In this document: positions 22,443 to 31,514 of the stretch, piece by piece
How the letters are laid out: each line of letters opens with the position of its first letter
Position numbering within the stretch: position 1 is the stretch's first letter
Origin: an uncultured Bacteroidales bacterium
Lineage (GTDB): Bacteria; Bacteroidota; Bacteroidia; Bacteroidales; UBA932
Reading direction: 5' to 3'
DNA: 35,930 nucleotides
NCBI GenBank assembly: GCA_945487035.1
Contig: CALYTI010000021.1
Coordinates: 1-35,930 of the forward strand
Translations under genes and position numbers: made by a program
Notes under the pieces: generated by a model
What the model was told of the DNA's origin: nothing
The model's input: the letters and a program-made list of their open reading frames with translations, nothing else
Databases searched by the model: none

Positions 22443-23215
22443 ATGCTTTGGTTGTTACGCTCGAGAACCTCTCTTGCAAGATTGAGGTAGTTCATTGTTC
22501 CTGTGCTTGTCACTTCATAGAGGACTATAGGCTTTCCGTAAGACGGAGCTTCGGAAAGGCGTATGTTCCTTTGGATGATGGTGTTGAAAACCATTTCCTT
22601 GAAATACTCCTTGAGCTGGGCCACTACCTGCGCGTGCACCTTGGTGCGGCCGTCGAACATGGTTACGACGAAGCCTTCGATGTCGAGGCCCGGATTGCTT
22701 CCGCTCTGGACAAGACGGATGGTCTGAAGCAGTTTCCCGAGACCTTCGAGAGCGAAGAACTCAGGCTGGACCGGAATAATCACCGAATCGGCTGCCGAAA
22801 GGCAGTTGACGGTGGTGAGCCCGAGCGACGGGGCACAGTCCAGGATGATGAAATCGTAATCGTTCTTTACCGGAGCGAGGGCATCCCTGAGGATGTGGTC
22901 GCGGTTCGGAAGGTCTATTATTTCGATTTCTGCTGCTACAAGATTGATGTGGGAAGGGATGATCTTCAGGTTCTCCATCTCCGTAGGGAGTATGGTTTCG
23001 GCTGCGCTCACCTTTCCTATCATTATTTCGTATAAAGTCTTGCCATCGGTGGAATCAGGAGAACAGTTGAGTCCCGAGGTTGAATTTGCCTGAGGGTCCG
23101 CATCAATGATGAGAACCTTCTTCTCGAGAATTGAGAGGGATGCGGCAAGATTGATTGCCGTGGTGGTTTTGCCCACTCCGCCCTTCTGGTTTGCGATTGC
23201 TATTATCTTTCCCAT
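22439..23215 (-). CDS. parA: Chromosome-partitioning ATPase ParA (Soj)
   Basis: This 258-residue ATPase has the deviant Walker A motif KGGVGKTT (residues 11-18), DADPQANST, and Walker B FIILDCAPSLG. ATP-bound ParA dimers on the nucleoid are released by ParB, moving origins apart. The start is set at the ATG at 23215 (MGKIIAIANQKGG); a longer frame to 23320 would extend into the divergent dagK promoter. It lacks a DNA-binding N-terminal extension, so it is the small chromosomal type. A TAAATTCG sequence just upstream is only a near match to a -7 box. Confidence 0.95.
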   Translation of the reverse strand: MGKIIAIANQKGGVGKTTTAINLAASLSILEKKVLIIDADPQANSTSGLNCSPDSTDGKTLYEIMIGKVSAAETILPTEMENLKIIPSHINLVAAEIEIIDLPNRDHILRDALAPVKNDYDFIILDCAPSLGLTTVNCLSAADSVIIPVQPEFFALEGLGKLLQTIRLVQSGSNPGLDIEGFVVTMFDGRTKVHAQVVAQLKEYFKEMVFNTIIQRNIRLSEAPSYGKPIVLYEVTSTGTMNYLNLAREVLERNNQSI

Positions 23216-23241
23216 AGACCGCGAATTTAGCAAATTTTCCT

Positions 23242-23249
23242 TATATTTG
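23242..23249 (+). promoter_or_regulatory. -7 box for the diacylglycerol-kinase-like gene
   Basis: TATATTTG matches TAnnTTTG, 26 nt upstream of the ATG at 23276, in the short divergent gap from parA. No -33 element is obvious. Confidence 0.5.
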
Positions 23250-23275
23250 TATTCTTTGAAACCATAAAACTTGAG

Positions 23276-24226
23276 ATGGCAACGATAAAAGAAGAATGGT
23301 ATATAATAGTCAATCCGCACGCAGGCTCAGGCAAGACAATGAAATACTGGGTCCCTGCAGAGCGCTTGCTTAAAGAGTACAATATTCCTTTTTATACTGT
23401 CTATACTACACACAAGCATCACGCTACACAGCTTGCAGCGGTTGCTGCCAGAAGAGGGTACCGCAAGATAATGGCGGTGGGCGGAGACGGCTCGATACAC
23501 GAAGTCTTCGACGGAGTCCTGAGCTGGTGCGAGACCTCGGGAGTCAACCCTTCGGAGTTCTATCTGGCCGTGGCCCCGATAGGTTCCGGAAACGACTGGA
23601 TCAAGTCTTTCGGCATCCCCCGCGATGTGGAGAAGGTGATTGGCCTTCTTGCCAAGGGCAAGTTCGTGCAGGAGGATGTGGTGAAACTTACGGCTGATGA
23701 CGGCAAGGTCTCATATATGGCCAATATCGGCGGTTTCGGTTTCGATTCTCACGTGTGCCAAAGGGTCAATGCCCAGAAGGAAAGGGGACTGCGCAGCTCA
23801 AGGATATACCTTACTTCCTTGATTTACAACATTTTCCATATTCCAGTCCAGAATGTTGCCATCTATTGCGATGACCAGCTGGTTTACAGCGGGAGAGTCT
23901 ATGATATGGCACTCGGCAACGGTTCATACTGCGGCGGCGGTATGCAGCAGTGCAGCATTGCGGATCCGACGGACGGCATATTGGACGCTATGGTGGTTCC
24001 TGTGGTTACTCTGGGAAGGCTTATTGCCGAACTTCCGAGGATTTACAATCATACGGTTCACGAATCCAAATACATACTCTATCTGCGCGGAAAGAAAATC
24101 CGCATCGAAGCCCTTGACGACAAGTCCAGGGACATAGTTGAACTGGACGGCGAGATTGTAGCAAATCTTCCTGTTACCGTGGAAGTTACAGGCCAGCACG
24201 TCAACGTCCTTACTGCAGAAGGCTGA
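23276..24226 (+). CDS. Diacylglycerol/sphingosine-kinase family lipid kinase
   Basis: This 316-residue protein has the DAGK catalytic domain: NPHAGSGK (13-20), the nucleotide-binding GGDGS (69-73), and PIGSGNDW near 103-110. The C-terminal half has the double beta-sandwich with NGSYCGGGMQQCSIADPTDG. Family members phosphorylate diacylglycerol, sphingoid bases or related lipids. As many Bacteroidota make sphingolipids, a sphingoid substrate is conceivable, but the sequence cannot decide it. It overlaps the convergent arginase-family gene by 17 bp. Confidence 0.9.
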   Translation: MATIKEEWYIIVNPHAGSGKTMKYWVPAERLLKEYNIPFYTVYTTHKHHATQLAAVAARRGYRKIMAVGGDGSIHEVFDGVLSWCETSGVNPSEFYLAVAPIGSGNDWIKSFGIPRDVEKVIGLLAKGKFVQEDVVKLTADDGKVSYMANIGGFGFDSHVCQRVNAQKERGLRSSRIYLTSLIYNIFHIPVQNVAIYCDDQLVYSGRVYDMALGNGSYCGGGMQQCSIADPTDGILDAMVVPVVTLGRLIAELPRIYNHTVHESKYILYLRGKKIRIEALDDKSRDIVELDGEIVANLPVTVEVTGQHVNVLTAEG

Positions 24227-24854
24227 TTTCTCTCAAAAAGCTGCAAAGCCTTTCCCTGCGCTCCCTGTTGGACCGCAGAGCGCTGCCGTCTGCCCCTTTG
24301 CTGACGCTGAGCCCTCCGCATATATCCATACCCAGCACCTTCCGGCTTCCGGCAATGGCTCCAAGAATGGTTTCGAGTTCTTCCGTTGTCATAGTGCCCT
24401 GGTCCCAGTTGGTGATGAATTCTTCCTCCCGGAGCACATCCAGGTCGAGACTGATGAATACGGGAAGGGGGGAGGGGGAAGCAGGGTCGTAGTCCCGGAT
24501 TCCCCGGATGAGGCTTACCCTGCATCCGCTTTGCTCCTGAAGGGCCGTAACCCAGTTGCCGCAGGACAGAATCCCGCACAGGTCGAAGTCGTCGCTGTGA
24601 TTGTCGAGCAGAATCAATTCGAAATCCTGTTTTATCCTTTTTGCCCGGAAATAGCTCAGGTAATGGTAGTCTCCGCTGTCGATCCAGGCTATGCCTTCCG
24701 GCTCTTTCAGGGCCTTGCTGAAGATTTCAGCGGCTTCTTCGCTGCAATAGCAGCAGGTGCCTTCCAGCTCCCTGAAGTCCAGTCCGGTTGCTCCCGAGGG
24801 GTGAAATCCCTCCGCTTCGAACATTCCGCTGACGCTGACCAGAAATTGATTCAT
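24210..24854 (-). CDS. Arginase-superfamily protein
   Basis: This 214-residue protein is shorter than ureohydrolases (~300). It keeps two metal motifs of the superfamily, LLDNHSDD and ISLDLDVLREE. It lacks a recognisable arginase first His motif at the usual place; GDYHYLSYF at about residues 71-79 may replace it. The substrate is unknown and agmatinase or formiminoglutamase activity should not be assumed. The start is uncertain: the ATG at 24854 is only 4 nt from a -7-like box, so the second ATG at 24824 (MFEAEGF) is possible. Confidence 0.7.
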   Translation of the reverse strand: MNQFLVSVSGMFEAEGFHPSGATGLDFRELEGTCCYCSEEAAEIFSKALKEPEGIAWIDSGDYHYLSYFRAKRIKQDFELILLDNHSDDFDLCGILSCGNWVTALQEQSGCRVSLIRGIRDYDPASPSPLPVFISLDLDVLREEEFITNWDQGTMTTEELETILGAIAGSRKVLGMDICGGLSVSKGADGSALRSNRERRERLCSFLREISLLQ

Positions 24855-24858
24855 GCAC

Positions 24859-24866
24859 CAAAGGTA
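24859..24866 (-). promoter_or_regulatory. -7-like box before the arginase-family gene
   Basis: TACCTTTG on the minus strand matches TAnnTTTG. It lies 4 nt before the ATG at 24854, so transcription would begin at or after that codon. Either the real start is 24824 or a different promoter is used. Confidence 0.35.
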
Positions 24867-24886
24867 CAAATAAAAGATTTTTTTGC

Positions 24887-24894
24887 TAAATTTG
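24887..24894 (+). promoter_or_regulatory. -7 box for the unknown-gene/gcv operon
   Basis: TAAATTTG matches TAnnTTTG, 34 nt upstream of the ATG at 24929. I see no glycine-riboswitch-like structure in the short leader or in the 17 nt before gcvT. Confidence 0.5.
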
Positions 24895-24928
24895 TGGAGA
24901 TAATTCGACCTTGCAGAAAAGAAAACCA

Positions 24929-25399
24929 ATGGAAGATCAGCCAAACGTAGCGCCTTTGGATCCGGAGAAGCTCTATTACTCTTGCGACGAGCTGACTCTG
25001 GACACCGAACAAGGCCCGCAGACACTGAAAATGGGTGTGTGGATTTGCGTGGATCCGGTAAGGATTCACAAGATGATTATTCGTGAAAAGACCCTGCATG
25101 TTGATGAAATAGAGGTCTTCAATCCGCTTGAGAGCAAACTTCGCAGAGCGGATCCCGATTACTACAAGCGCTATATGGGCCTGAAGCTCACCATAGATTA
25201 TCCGGGCTACGGTACCGGAATAATTGCCCGCATCCCTTTCCAGACCGACCCTGTAGGCTTTTACAAATGGTGGAGGAAAAACAAGCACGAGGACAAGGTC
25301 TATCTGAGCCTTCCCAACCAGATAATATTGTTCCAGAAGGTTGCTCTGATGGATAAGAAGATACTCCTCAAAAAGGATCTGGAACTTCTCAACAGATAG
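24929..25399 (+). CDS. Unrecognised 156-residue cytoplasmic protein leading the gcv operon
   Basis: The ATG at 24929 is chosen; a TTG 18 nt upstream is less likely. I do not recognise a family. The protein has no signal peptide or membrane segment, is mixed alpha/beta in composition, and has a charged C terminus (LMDKKILLKKDLELLNR). Conspicuous segments are YYSCDELTL near the start, MGVWICVDPVRIHKMI in the middle, DYPGYGTGIIARIPF, and FYKWWRKNKHED. The gene ends 17 nt before gcvT on the same strand with no terminator between, so it is probably cotranscribed with the glycine-cleavage genes. The name should stay 'hypothetical'. Confidence 0.75.
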   Translation: MEDQPNVAPLDPEKLYYSCDELTLDTEQGPQTLKMGVWICVDPVRIHKMIIREKTLHVDEIEVFNPLESKLRRADPDYYKRYMGLKLTIDYPGYGTGIIARIPFQTDPVGFYKWWRKNKHEDKVYLSLPNQIILFQKVALMDKKILLKKDLELLNR

Positions 25400-25416
25400 T
25401 TACATACTGACACATA

Positions 25417-26502
25417 ATGGATAAACTGACCTGCCTACACGATTCTCACGTCGCCATCGGGGCCGTGATGAGTCCCTTCGCCGGATTTGATATGCCTATC
25501 CGCTATCCGGCCGGTATTATTGCGGAGCACAATGCCGTACGCACCAAAGTCGGAGTGTTCGATGTCTCCCACATGGGAGAGATTTTTATCGACGGTCCGG
25601 ACGCAACGCGTTTTGTGAACCATATTTTCACCAATGACATTACCAAGGCCGCTGCCGGAGAGATACTTTACGGAATGATGCTCTACCCTGACGGGGGAGT
25701 TGTAGATGACCTTCTGGTTTACAAGGGTTTCACGGCGGAACACTATCTTCTCGTGGTGAATGCTTCCAATATTGACAAGGACTACGAGTGGATGCTGAGC
25801 AATGCCGAAGGCTACGATGTGAAGATTGACAACCAGTCGGAGCAGTGGGGGCAAATTGCTGTCCAGGGCCCTGAGAGCGAAGATGTACTTGTGCGTATTC
25901 TTGGCCTTCCGCAGGCCTCGGCGCTCACATTCTACACCTATTGCGAGCTTCCCGGACTGATACTCAGCCGTACCGGCTATACCGGAGAGGACGGTTTTGA
26001 GATTTATGCTTCATCAGAAAAGACCAAAGAATTCTGGCAGACCCTGCTGGAGGCCGGTATTCAGCCTTGCGGACTGGGATGCCGTGACACCCTGCGTTTC
26101 GAAGCCGGACTTCCGCTTTATGGGGACGAACTCAGTCCGGAGATATCTCCGGTGATGGCAGGACTCTCCATTTTCTGCAAACTCGATAAGGAAGAGTTTA
26201 TCGGTAAGGAAGCTCTGGTGGAGCAGAAAGCCCACGGAACTGCACGCAAGCTCGTCGGGCTTGAGGTGAAAGACAGGGCAATCCCGCGTGCGGGCTATAG
26301 CGTGGAAACCCCTGAAGGAGAGGTGGTTGGTGTTGTCACTACGGGCTACCATTCAATCACTTTGGACCGCAGTCTTGCCTTTGCGCTTGTGGATTCGGCC
26401 TATGGTGCTCTCGGCACTCAGCTGCAGGTGCGCATACGCAGCAAGGTTTTCCCTGCAGAGGTCATCAAGAAAAGATTTTATCAAACTAACTATAAGAAAT
26501 AA
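25417..26502 (+). CDS. gcvT: Aminomethyltransferase, glycine cleavage T protein
   Basis: This 361-residue T protein takes the aminomethyl group from lipoylated H protein, releasing ammonia and giving 5,10-methylene-tetrahydrofolate. Family segments are visible: FDVSHMGEIFI near residue 50, TYCELPGLILSRTGYTGEDGFE around 170-190 (folate-binding region), CGLGCRDTLRFEAGLPLYG, and the C-terminal barrel with GVVTTGYHSITLDRSLAFA. The stop codon overlaps the gcvH start (TAATG), so the two are translationally coupled. Confidence 0.96.
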   Translation: MDKLTCLHDSHVAIGAVMSPFAGFDMPIRYPAGIIAEHNAVRTKVGVFDVSHMGEIFIDGPDATRFVNHIFTNDITKAAAGEILYGMMLYPDGGVVDDLLVYKGFTAEHYLLVVNASNIDKDYEWMLSNAEGYDVKIDNQSEQWGQIAVQGPESEDVLVRILGLPQASALTFYTYCELPGLILSRTGYTGEDGFEIYASSEKTKEFWQTLLEAGIQPCGLGCRDTLRFEAGLPLYGDELSPEISPVMAGLSIFCKLDKEEFIGKEALVEQKAHGTARKLVGLEVKDRAIPRAGYSVETPEGEVVGVVTTGYHSITLDRSLAFALVDSAYGALGTQLQVRIRSKVFPAEVIKKRFYQTNYKK

Positions 26503-26879
26503 TGAGCAAGATCATTGAAGGACTCCTTTACAGCGAGTCACACGAGTGGGTAAAAATCGACGGCAACGTTGCAATCATCGGAGTATCTGATTTCGCCCAG
26601 AGCGAGCTTGGAGACATCACCTATGTCGATATGCCGTCCGACGGGGATGAAATTGAAAAGGGAAGCGAGTTCGGAGCTCTCGAGAGCGTGAAGACTGCGG
26701 CTGACCTTTACAGCCCGGTATCGGGTACTGTTGTTGCTACCAACAGGGCTGTCGAGGACGATCCTTCCCTTATCAATGCAGATCCTTACACTAACTGGAT
26801 TATCAAAATAGAAATGAGCGACAAGGGGGAGTGCAACAGTCTGCTCGATGCTGCCGCTTACGCCAAAATTGCAGAGTAA
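26502..26879 (+). CDS. gcvH: Glycine cleavage H protein (lipoyl carrier)
   Basis: This 125-residue lipoyl-domain protein has the lipoylation motif ESVKTAADLYSP with Lys64, and the family opening YSESHEWVKIDGNVAIIG. It shuttles the methylamine intermediate between the P, T and L proteins. The start overlaps the gcvT stop by one base; gcvPA begins 1 nt after its stop. The E3 (lipoamide dehydrogenase) and lipoylation genes are not in the window. Confidence 0.97.
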   Translation: MSKIIEGLLYSESHEWVKIDGNVAIIGVSDFAQSELGDITYVDMPSDGDEIEKGSEFGALESVKTAADLYSPVSGTVVATNRAVEDDPSLINADPYTNWIIKIEMSDKGECNSLLDAAAYAKIAE

Positions 26880-26880
26880 A

Positions 26881-28212
26881 ATGGCAGGAAAGTTCGCGTA
26901 TTTTCCACATACTGAGGAAGATATCCGGACAATGCTTCAGAGGATTGGTGTCAGCTCTCTTGACGAGCTGTACTCTGATGTGCCGTCGGATTTCATCTTC
27001 AAAGGGGAATATGACCTGCCCGACGCTATGAGCGAGCAGGAGGTCAGGGCCTTTTTCGAGGGCCTGGCTGCCAAAACTCCGCGCAAGACAGTGTTTGTCG
27101 GAGCCGGAGCTTATGACCATTACACTCCTGCGGTAATCCCTCAGATTACCTCCCGCAGCGAGTTCCTTACCGCTTATACCCCTTATCAGTGCGAGATTTC
27201 GCAGGGAACGCTGAGGTATATCTTCGAATATCAGTCAATGATATGCAAGCTTACCGGTATGGACGTTTCCAATGCTTCAATGTATGACGGACCATCGGCT
27301 GCTGCCGAGGCTGTGCGCTTCTGCCTTGCTTCCACCAGGAAGAAGAGCAAGGTGCTGCTGAGCTCCACCCTTCTGCCCAATGTCATCCGCACTGTGCAGT
27401 GCTATGCCAAATGGGCCGGTACCGTGATTGAACTCATCCCGTCAAAGGATGGCCAGACTTCGTTGGAGGCTCTGCAGGCTGCTCTTGCCGATGCTTCGGT
27501 AGGAGGCGTAATAGTGCCGGGCGTCAACCGCTACGGAATCGTGGAGGACCACGAGGGCTTTGCAGAGGCTGCCCATAAGGCGGGAGCCCTGCTGGTGGAA
27601 TATTGCGACCCTAGCACTCTTGCGGTGGTGAAGAGCCCAGCCGAGTGGGGCGCCGACCTGGCAGTGGGTGACGGCCAGCCTCTCGGTATTCCGCTTTGCT
27701 ACGGAGGTCCTTATGTTGGCTTTATGGCCTGCAAGTCCGAGTATATGCGAAAGCTGCCGGGAAGAATCGTCGGCCAGACCACAGATGCGCAGGGACGCAG
27801 GTGCTTTGTGCTTACTCTTCAGGCACGCGAGCAGCATATACGCCGCGAGAAGGCGACATCCAATATATGCTCCAACCAGTCGCTTATGGCCCTTTGGGTA
27901 ACGGTATATCTTTCGCTTATGGGGCCTCAGGGCCTGCGGCAGGTCAATGACCTTTGCTACGAAGGCTCCCACCGCCTGCGCGAAGGGCTTCTCGCTACAG
28001 GCAAGTTCGAGCCCCTCTTCGAGGGTAAGCCTTTTATCAAAGAGTTTGTACTCAAGCCTTTGTGCGATGTAAAGGCACTCCAGCAGGCCCTTTCTGACGC
28101 CGGCTTCTTTGCTGCCCTCGAAACGGAGGAAGGCTATGTTTCATTCTGTGTAACCGAGAAGCGTACCCGCGGGGAAATCGACGCTCTCATAGAGGTAGTC
28201 AAGGGCTTATGA
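26881..28212 (+). CDS. gcvPA: Glycine dehydrogenase (decarboxylating) subunit 1
   Basis: This 443-residue subunit is the N-terminal half of P protein, in organisms where it is split in two. It has the fold of PLP enzymes but lacks the PLP lysine, which is in GcvPB. Recognisable parts are [15 protein letters not shown], the tyrosine-rich [20 protein letters not shown] region, and [19 protein letters not shown]. The start is the ATG at 26881 ([11 protein letters not shown]), one base after gcvH; a longer frame into gcvH is rejected. Its stop overlaps the gcvPB start (ATGA). Confidence 0.96.
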   Translation: MAGKFAYFPHTEEDIRTMLQRIGVSSLDELYSDVPSDFIFKGEYDLPDAMSEQEVRAFFEGLAAKTPRKTVFVGAGAYDHYTPAVIPQITSRSEFLTAYTPYQCEISQGTLRYIFEYQSMICKLTGMDVSNASMYDGPSAAAEAVRFCLASTRKKSKVLLSSTLLPNVIRTVQCYAKWAGTVIELIPSKDGQTSLEALQAALADASVGGVIVPGVNRYGIVEDHEGFAEAAHKAGALLVEYCDPSTLAVVKSPAEWGADLAVGDGQPLGIPLCYGGPYVGFMACKSEYMRKLPGRIVGQTTDAQGRRCFVLTLQAREQHIRREKATSNICSNQSLMALWVTVYLSLMGPQGLRQVNDLCYEGSHRLREGLLATGKFEPLFEGKPFIKEFVLKPLCDVKALQQALSDAGFFAALETEEGYVSFCVTEKRTRGEIDALIEVVKGL

Positions 28213-29597
28213 AATATTACGACAAACTGATATTCGAACTCTCGAAAGAAGGGCGCACCGGCTATTCGCTCCGTGAGCCTCAGGCCCGGGTATGCCTTCC
28301 GGAGAAGCTCGCAAGAAAGGAAGCTCCTGAGCTTCCTCAGGTCAGCGAGGTTGATGTCGTAAGGCATTATACCAACCTCAGCCAGATGAATTTCGGCGTG
28401 GATACCGGATTCTATCCTCTCGGAAGCTGTACTATGAAGTACAATCCTAAGATTAACGAGGAAATCGCTGCTATGCCGGCCTTTGCCGGTGTACATCCGC
28501 TACAGGAGGATGTACAGGGTGTGAAGGAAGTTTATGAAGGTCTTGACAAGGCCCTTGCCGCCATCACGGGTATGGCTCATTTCACCTTCCTTCCTTGTGC
28601 CGGTGCTCACGGAGAGCTTACCGGACTTATGCTTATGCGTGCATATCACGAAAGCAGGGGCGACCACGCGCGCAAGAAGGTGATAGTTCCGGACAGTGCC
28701 CACGGCACCAACCCTGCAAGTGCGGCTGTCTGCGGACTTGAGGTGGTAGTTGTGAAATCAAAGGCTGACGGTCTTGTTGATGTGGAGGATTTGAAGCCTC
28801 TTCTCGGTGATGACATTGCCGGCATAATGATGACCAATCCCAATACACTCGGACTCTTCGAAAGGGACATCAAGGAGATTGCAAAGCTGGTTCACGGGTG
28901 CGGAGGACTGCTTTACTATGACGGAGCCAATATGAATCCGCTGCTCGGCGTTGTAAGGCCGGGAGATATGGGCTTCGACATAATGCATCTCAACCTGCAC
29001 AAGACTTTCTCCACCCCTCACGGTGGCGGAGGCCCGGGAAGCGGCCCTGTGGGAGTATGCAACAAACTTGTTTCACTGCTTGACAGTGTGCATACTTCAG
29101 GCTTCCACGGGAATTTCGGCGTGATGCTCAGAGCTTATACTTACATTCTTATGCTCGGAAAGCAGAACCTGCGTCTTGCAGGCAAACTTGCCACTTTGAA
29201 TGCAAATTATATCAAGGAATCCCTCAAGGATGCCTACAAACTTCCTATCGCTTCCGTATGCAAACACGAGTTTGTGTTCGACGGACTGATTGATGACGGA
29301 GCGAAAGAGGGCGTGCAGGGGGCAACTACCCTGGATGTTGCAAAGCGTCTGCTTGACTACGGTTTCCACGCTCCTACCATCTATTTCCCTATGCTCTTCC
29401 ATCAGTCCTTGATGATTGAGCCTACTGAAACGGAGTCAAAGGAAACTCTTGACGGGTTTATAGAGGTAATGCACAAGATTGCAGCTGAAGCAGCGCAGGA
29501 TCCGGACATACTTCACCAGGCTCCTCACAACACCCCTATCGGGCGTCCTGACGAGACTCTGGCCGCAAGGCAGCCTGTGCTCAAGTGGGAGGCTTAG
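28209..29597 (+). CDS. gcvPB: Glycine dehydrogenase (decarboxylating) subunit 2
   Basis: This 462-residue catalytic half of P protein decarboxylates glycine on PLP and passes the methylamine to GcvH. The PLP lysine is Lys265 in [19 protein letters not shown]. Other family segments are [13 protein letters not shown] and [12 protein letters not shown]. It is the last gene of the gcv operon, and its stop overlaps the convergent trmO stop by 4 bp. Its terminator lies further on, inside trmO (29647-29677). Confidence 0.97.
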   Translation: MKYYDKLIFELSKEGRTGYSLREPQARVCLPEKLARKEAPELPQVSEVDVVRHYTNLSQMNFGVDTGFYPLGSCTMKYNPKINEEIAAMPAFAGVHPLQEDVQGVKEVYEGLDKALAAITGMAHFTFLPCAGAHGELTGLMLMRAYHESRGDHARKKVIVPDSAHGTNPASAAVCGLEVVVVKSKADGLVDVEDLKPLLGDDIAGIMMTNPNTLGLFERDIKEIAKLVHGCGGLLYYDGANMNPLLGVVRPGDMGFDIMHLNLHKTFSTPHGGGGPGSGPVGVCNKLVSLLDSVHTSGFHGNFGVMLRAYTYILMLGKQNLRLAGKLATLNANYIKESLKDAYKLPIASVCKHEFVFDGLIDDGAKEGVQGATTLDVAKRLLDYGFHAPTIYFPMLFHQSLMIEPTETESKETLDGFIEVMHKIAAEAAQDPDILHQAPHNTPIGRPDETLAARQPVLKWEA

Positions 29598-30268
29598 TCC
29601 AGCGAATCAACATAGGCGGCTGCGTCCGCCACGTGAAATCTGATATTATGGCCTGAGAAAGTCAGGCCATATTTTTTGTCCGGGTCGTCCGCATATTGCG
29701 GCCTCGGGTCCTGCGAGAGTATGCCGCAAAGGGCTTTGAGTCCGTCTTCTCCAAGAGTGCGGGTCAGCTTTTCCTTTACTTCGGCGGAGCTGAATTCAAC
29801 CTTGAGCTCCTTCCATCTGTTGCTGTCCACAAAGCCGCTGACCGCATCGGGGTGGGAATCGCAGTAGCGCACATAGGGCTTGATGTCATAAATCGGTGTG
29901 CCGTCCGCGAGGTCCGCACCGCTGACACTGATTTCACAACGCCCGAAGTCTATGCTTTCTATGCGCACGGAAGATATCCCGAGGGGATTGGGACGGAAAG
30001 GGGAGCGGCTGGCAAAGACGCCCACCCTTTCATTGCCTCCGAGCCGCGGAGGGCGTACGGTAAGCGCCTCGCTTGCCCCGTTGCAGCTGAACCCCCAGAT
30101 GAGCCAGATGTGGGAGAAGCCTTCAAGGCCGCGTATCGCGTCCGGGTTGCGGTACTTGGGCTCGAAAACGATATGTCCTTTCAGGGAATCCACTATCCCG
30201 CTCTGGCGGGGAAGACCGAACTTCCCGCCGACAGGGCAGTGGAATCTGGCTACAGGCTTAATTTCCAT
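29594..30268 (-). CDS. trmO: tRNA (t6A37) N6-methyltransferase TrmO
   Basis: This 224-residue protein of the TsaA/TrmO family methylates N6-threonylcarbamoyladenosine at position 37 of certain threonine tRNAs using S-adenosylmethionine. It has the opening KPVARFHCP, the family core IWLIWGF, and the SAM/active-site segment [16 protein letters not shown], followed by [15 protein letters not shown]. Its start overlaps the M23 gene stop by 11 bp, so it is read after that gene. The antisense strand of its last ~25 codons carries the gcv terminator. Confidence 0.92.
   Translation of the reverse strand: MEIKPVARFHCPVGGKFGLPRQSGIVDSLKGHIVFEPKYRNPDAIRGLEGFSHIWLIWGFSCNGASEALTVRPPRLGGNERVGVFASRSPFRPNPLGISSVRIESIDFGRCEISVSGADLADGTPIYDIKPYVRYCDSHPDAVSGFVDSNRWKELKVEFSSAEVKEKLTRTLGEDGLKALCGILSQDPRPQYADDPDKKYGLTFSGHNIRFHVADAAAYVDSLD
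29647..29677 (+). terminator. Intrinsic terminator of the gcv operon, inside trmO
   Basis: A perfect 10-bp stem (29647-29656 with 29662-29671; GGCCTGA...TCAGGCC core) with a 5-nt loop GAAAG is followed by six T residues (29672-29677). It lies 50 nt after the gcvPB stop and within the convergent trmO coding sequence, where the same bases encode part of [11 protein letters not shown]. Confidence 0.85.
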
Positions 30269-31463
30269 TGTCTATCATCTGCAGATACATTGCGCAGAGA
30301 GAATCCAGCTGAGGCTTGTACTGCTTCGGCAGCGGGTCGGCAGCCGGGGATTTCATCTTCAGAGGGTCAATAGGATTGCCGTTCTGCCATACGCGGAAGT
30401 CAAGGTGCGGGCCTGTGCTGGTACCGGTGGAGCCTACATAACCTATTACCTGGCCCTGCTTGACTTTAGCCCCTTTCTTTATGCCTTTTGCAAAGCCTTT
30501 GAGGTGCATATAGCCGGTGGTATAGACGCTGTTGTGGCGGATTTTGATGACATTGCCGCCGCCGGTTGTGGTCCAGCCTGCGGAGATGACCTGACCGTCA
30601 CCGAGTGCGACCACAGGTGTTCCCATAGGTGCTGCGTAGTCAACTCCAGTATGAGGTCTTACCTTTCCGGTCACAGGATGCTTGCGGGCGTAGGAGAACT
30701 TTGAGCTGACCCTTTTGAAGTTCAGAGGCGCCTTGAGGAAGGCTTTGCGCAGGTTGTCCCCCTTCTGGTTGAAATATTTGTCTGAATTGCCCTGGATATC
30801 CATCCTGATGGCTATTACTTCATCTCTGGTGTCTCTGGTATAGCGGCAGAAGTCCACGTGGTCCACATAGAGCACTTCGCCTTCACATACTGTCTGGGTA
30901 TAGACGGTCTGGAAGCGGTCTCCCTTCTGAAGGCCGAAGAAATTGACCGTCCAGGCGTATATGTCCGAGAGTTCTCCAACTATGTCAACCGGTGCTCCCG
31001 CATTTACGGTATCGTTCCAAAGGGATGATTCTATGACTATATCGCTATAGACGGTCTGCTTTTCGGTAGGCCGGACATAGTTCCACAGATAGAGGCTGTC
31101 CGCACATTTGAAGACGGTGAGCCTTGTTTTGGTATTGTGGTAAACGGCATATTCGAGCTTGCGCTGAAGCGAATCTCCGCTGAAATACATATCCACCAGG
31201 GCTCCGGCTTTCATCTTTCTCGGAGAGAAGATGGTATCAAGGCGGGAGGTCATCGTGGCAGCGTCCTCAGCGCTGAGTCCGATGCGGCGCATAAGTGCCG
31301 GGAAGGTTTCACCGCTTTTGACTTTGGTGGATTCGTGAATGTAATCGGATGCTCTGAATCCGATAGGAGGGATAGGTTCCGGTTCTTGGTTTTTTGATTT
31401 GTTGCCCCCGCAGGATGCGATTAGCAGAGAGCTGACAAAAATCAACAGTATCTTGGCTTTCAT
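30258..31463 (-). CDS. M23 family (LytM/lysostaphin-type) peptidase lipoprotein
   Basis: The product has 401 residues with the start at the ATG at 31463. The lipoprotein signal is ILLIFVSSLLIASC. The middle (about residues 40-250) is an OapA/LysM-like helical and beta region with SGETFPALMRRIGLS. The C-terminal M23 domain has HTGVD (His271, Asp275), the metal-binding HxxxD, but the second motif is HLD (His353-Asp355) rather than the canonical HxH. HLD occurs in other M23 proteins, so activity is not excluded. The likely role is cleaving peptidoglycan cross-bridges in the periplasm. It is cotranscribed with trmO (11-bp overlap). Confidence 0.87.
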   Translation of the reverse strand: MKAKILLIFVSSLLIASCGGNKSKNQEPEPIPPIGFRASDYIHESTKVKSGETFPALMRRIGLSAEDAATMTSRLDTIFSPRKMKAGALVDMYFSGDSLQRKLEYAVYHNTKTRLTVFKCADSLYLWNYVRPTEKQTVYSDIVIESSLWNDTVNAGAPVDIVGELSDIYAWTVNFFGLQKGDRFQTVYTQTVCEGEVLYVDHVDFCRYTRDTRDEVIAIRMDIQGNSDKYFNQKGDNLRKAFLKAPLNFKRVSSKFSYARKHPVTGKVRPHTGVDYAAPMGTPVVALGDGQVISAGWTTTGGGNVIKIRHNSVYTTGYMHLKGFAKGIKKGAKVKQGQVIGYVGSTGTSTGPHLDFRVWQNGNPIDPLKMKSPAADPLPKQYKPQLDSLCAMYLQMIDNGN

Positions 31464-31468
31464 ATATG

Positions 31469-31476
31469 CAAAAATA
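31469..31476 (-). promoter_or_regulatory. -7 box for the M23-trmO genes
   Basis: TATTTTTG on the minus strand matches TAnnTTTG. It lies 5 nt before the ATG at 31463, implying a leaderless or near-leaderless mRNA. It faces away from the box at 31491-31498, 14 bp off. Confidence 0.4.
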
Positions 31477-31490
31477 ATGAATTTTTGTGC

Positions 31491-31498
31491 TAAATTTG
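31491..31498 (+). promoter_or_regulatory. -7 box for the GH3 glycosidase/uridine-kinase operon
   Basis: TAAATTTG matches TAnnTTTG, 16 nt upstream of the ATG at 31515. There is no -33 TTTG at 19-20 nt. Confidence 0.5.
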
Positions 31499-31514
31499 CA
31501 CTTTCTTGAAAGAT

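Noticed and set aside
21507..23275. A parS centromere site near parAB.
   Set aside because: Reading both strands by eye I found no match to the TGTTTCACGTGAAACA-type 16-mer here or elsewhere in the window; CACGTG at about 29630 lies in trmO and matches only the central part.
24895..25416. A glycine riboswitch controlling gcvT.
   Set aside because: The leader before the unknown gene is about 30 nt and the gap before gcvT is 17 nt, both too short for the aptamer.
29696..30704. Long plus-strand frames opposite trmO and the M23 gene.
   Set aside because: They mirror well-supported genes of recognised families and have no family content of their own.
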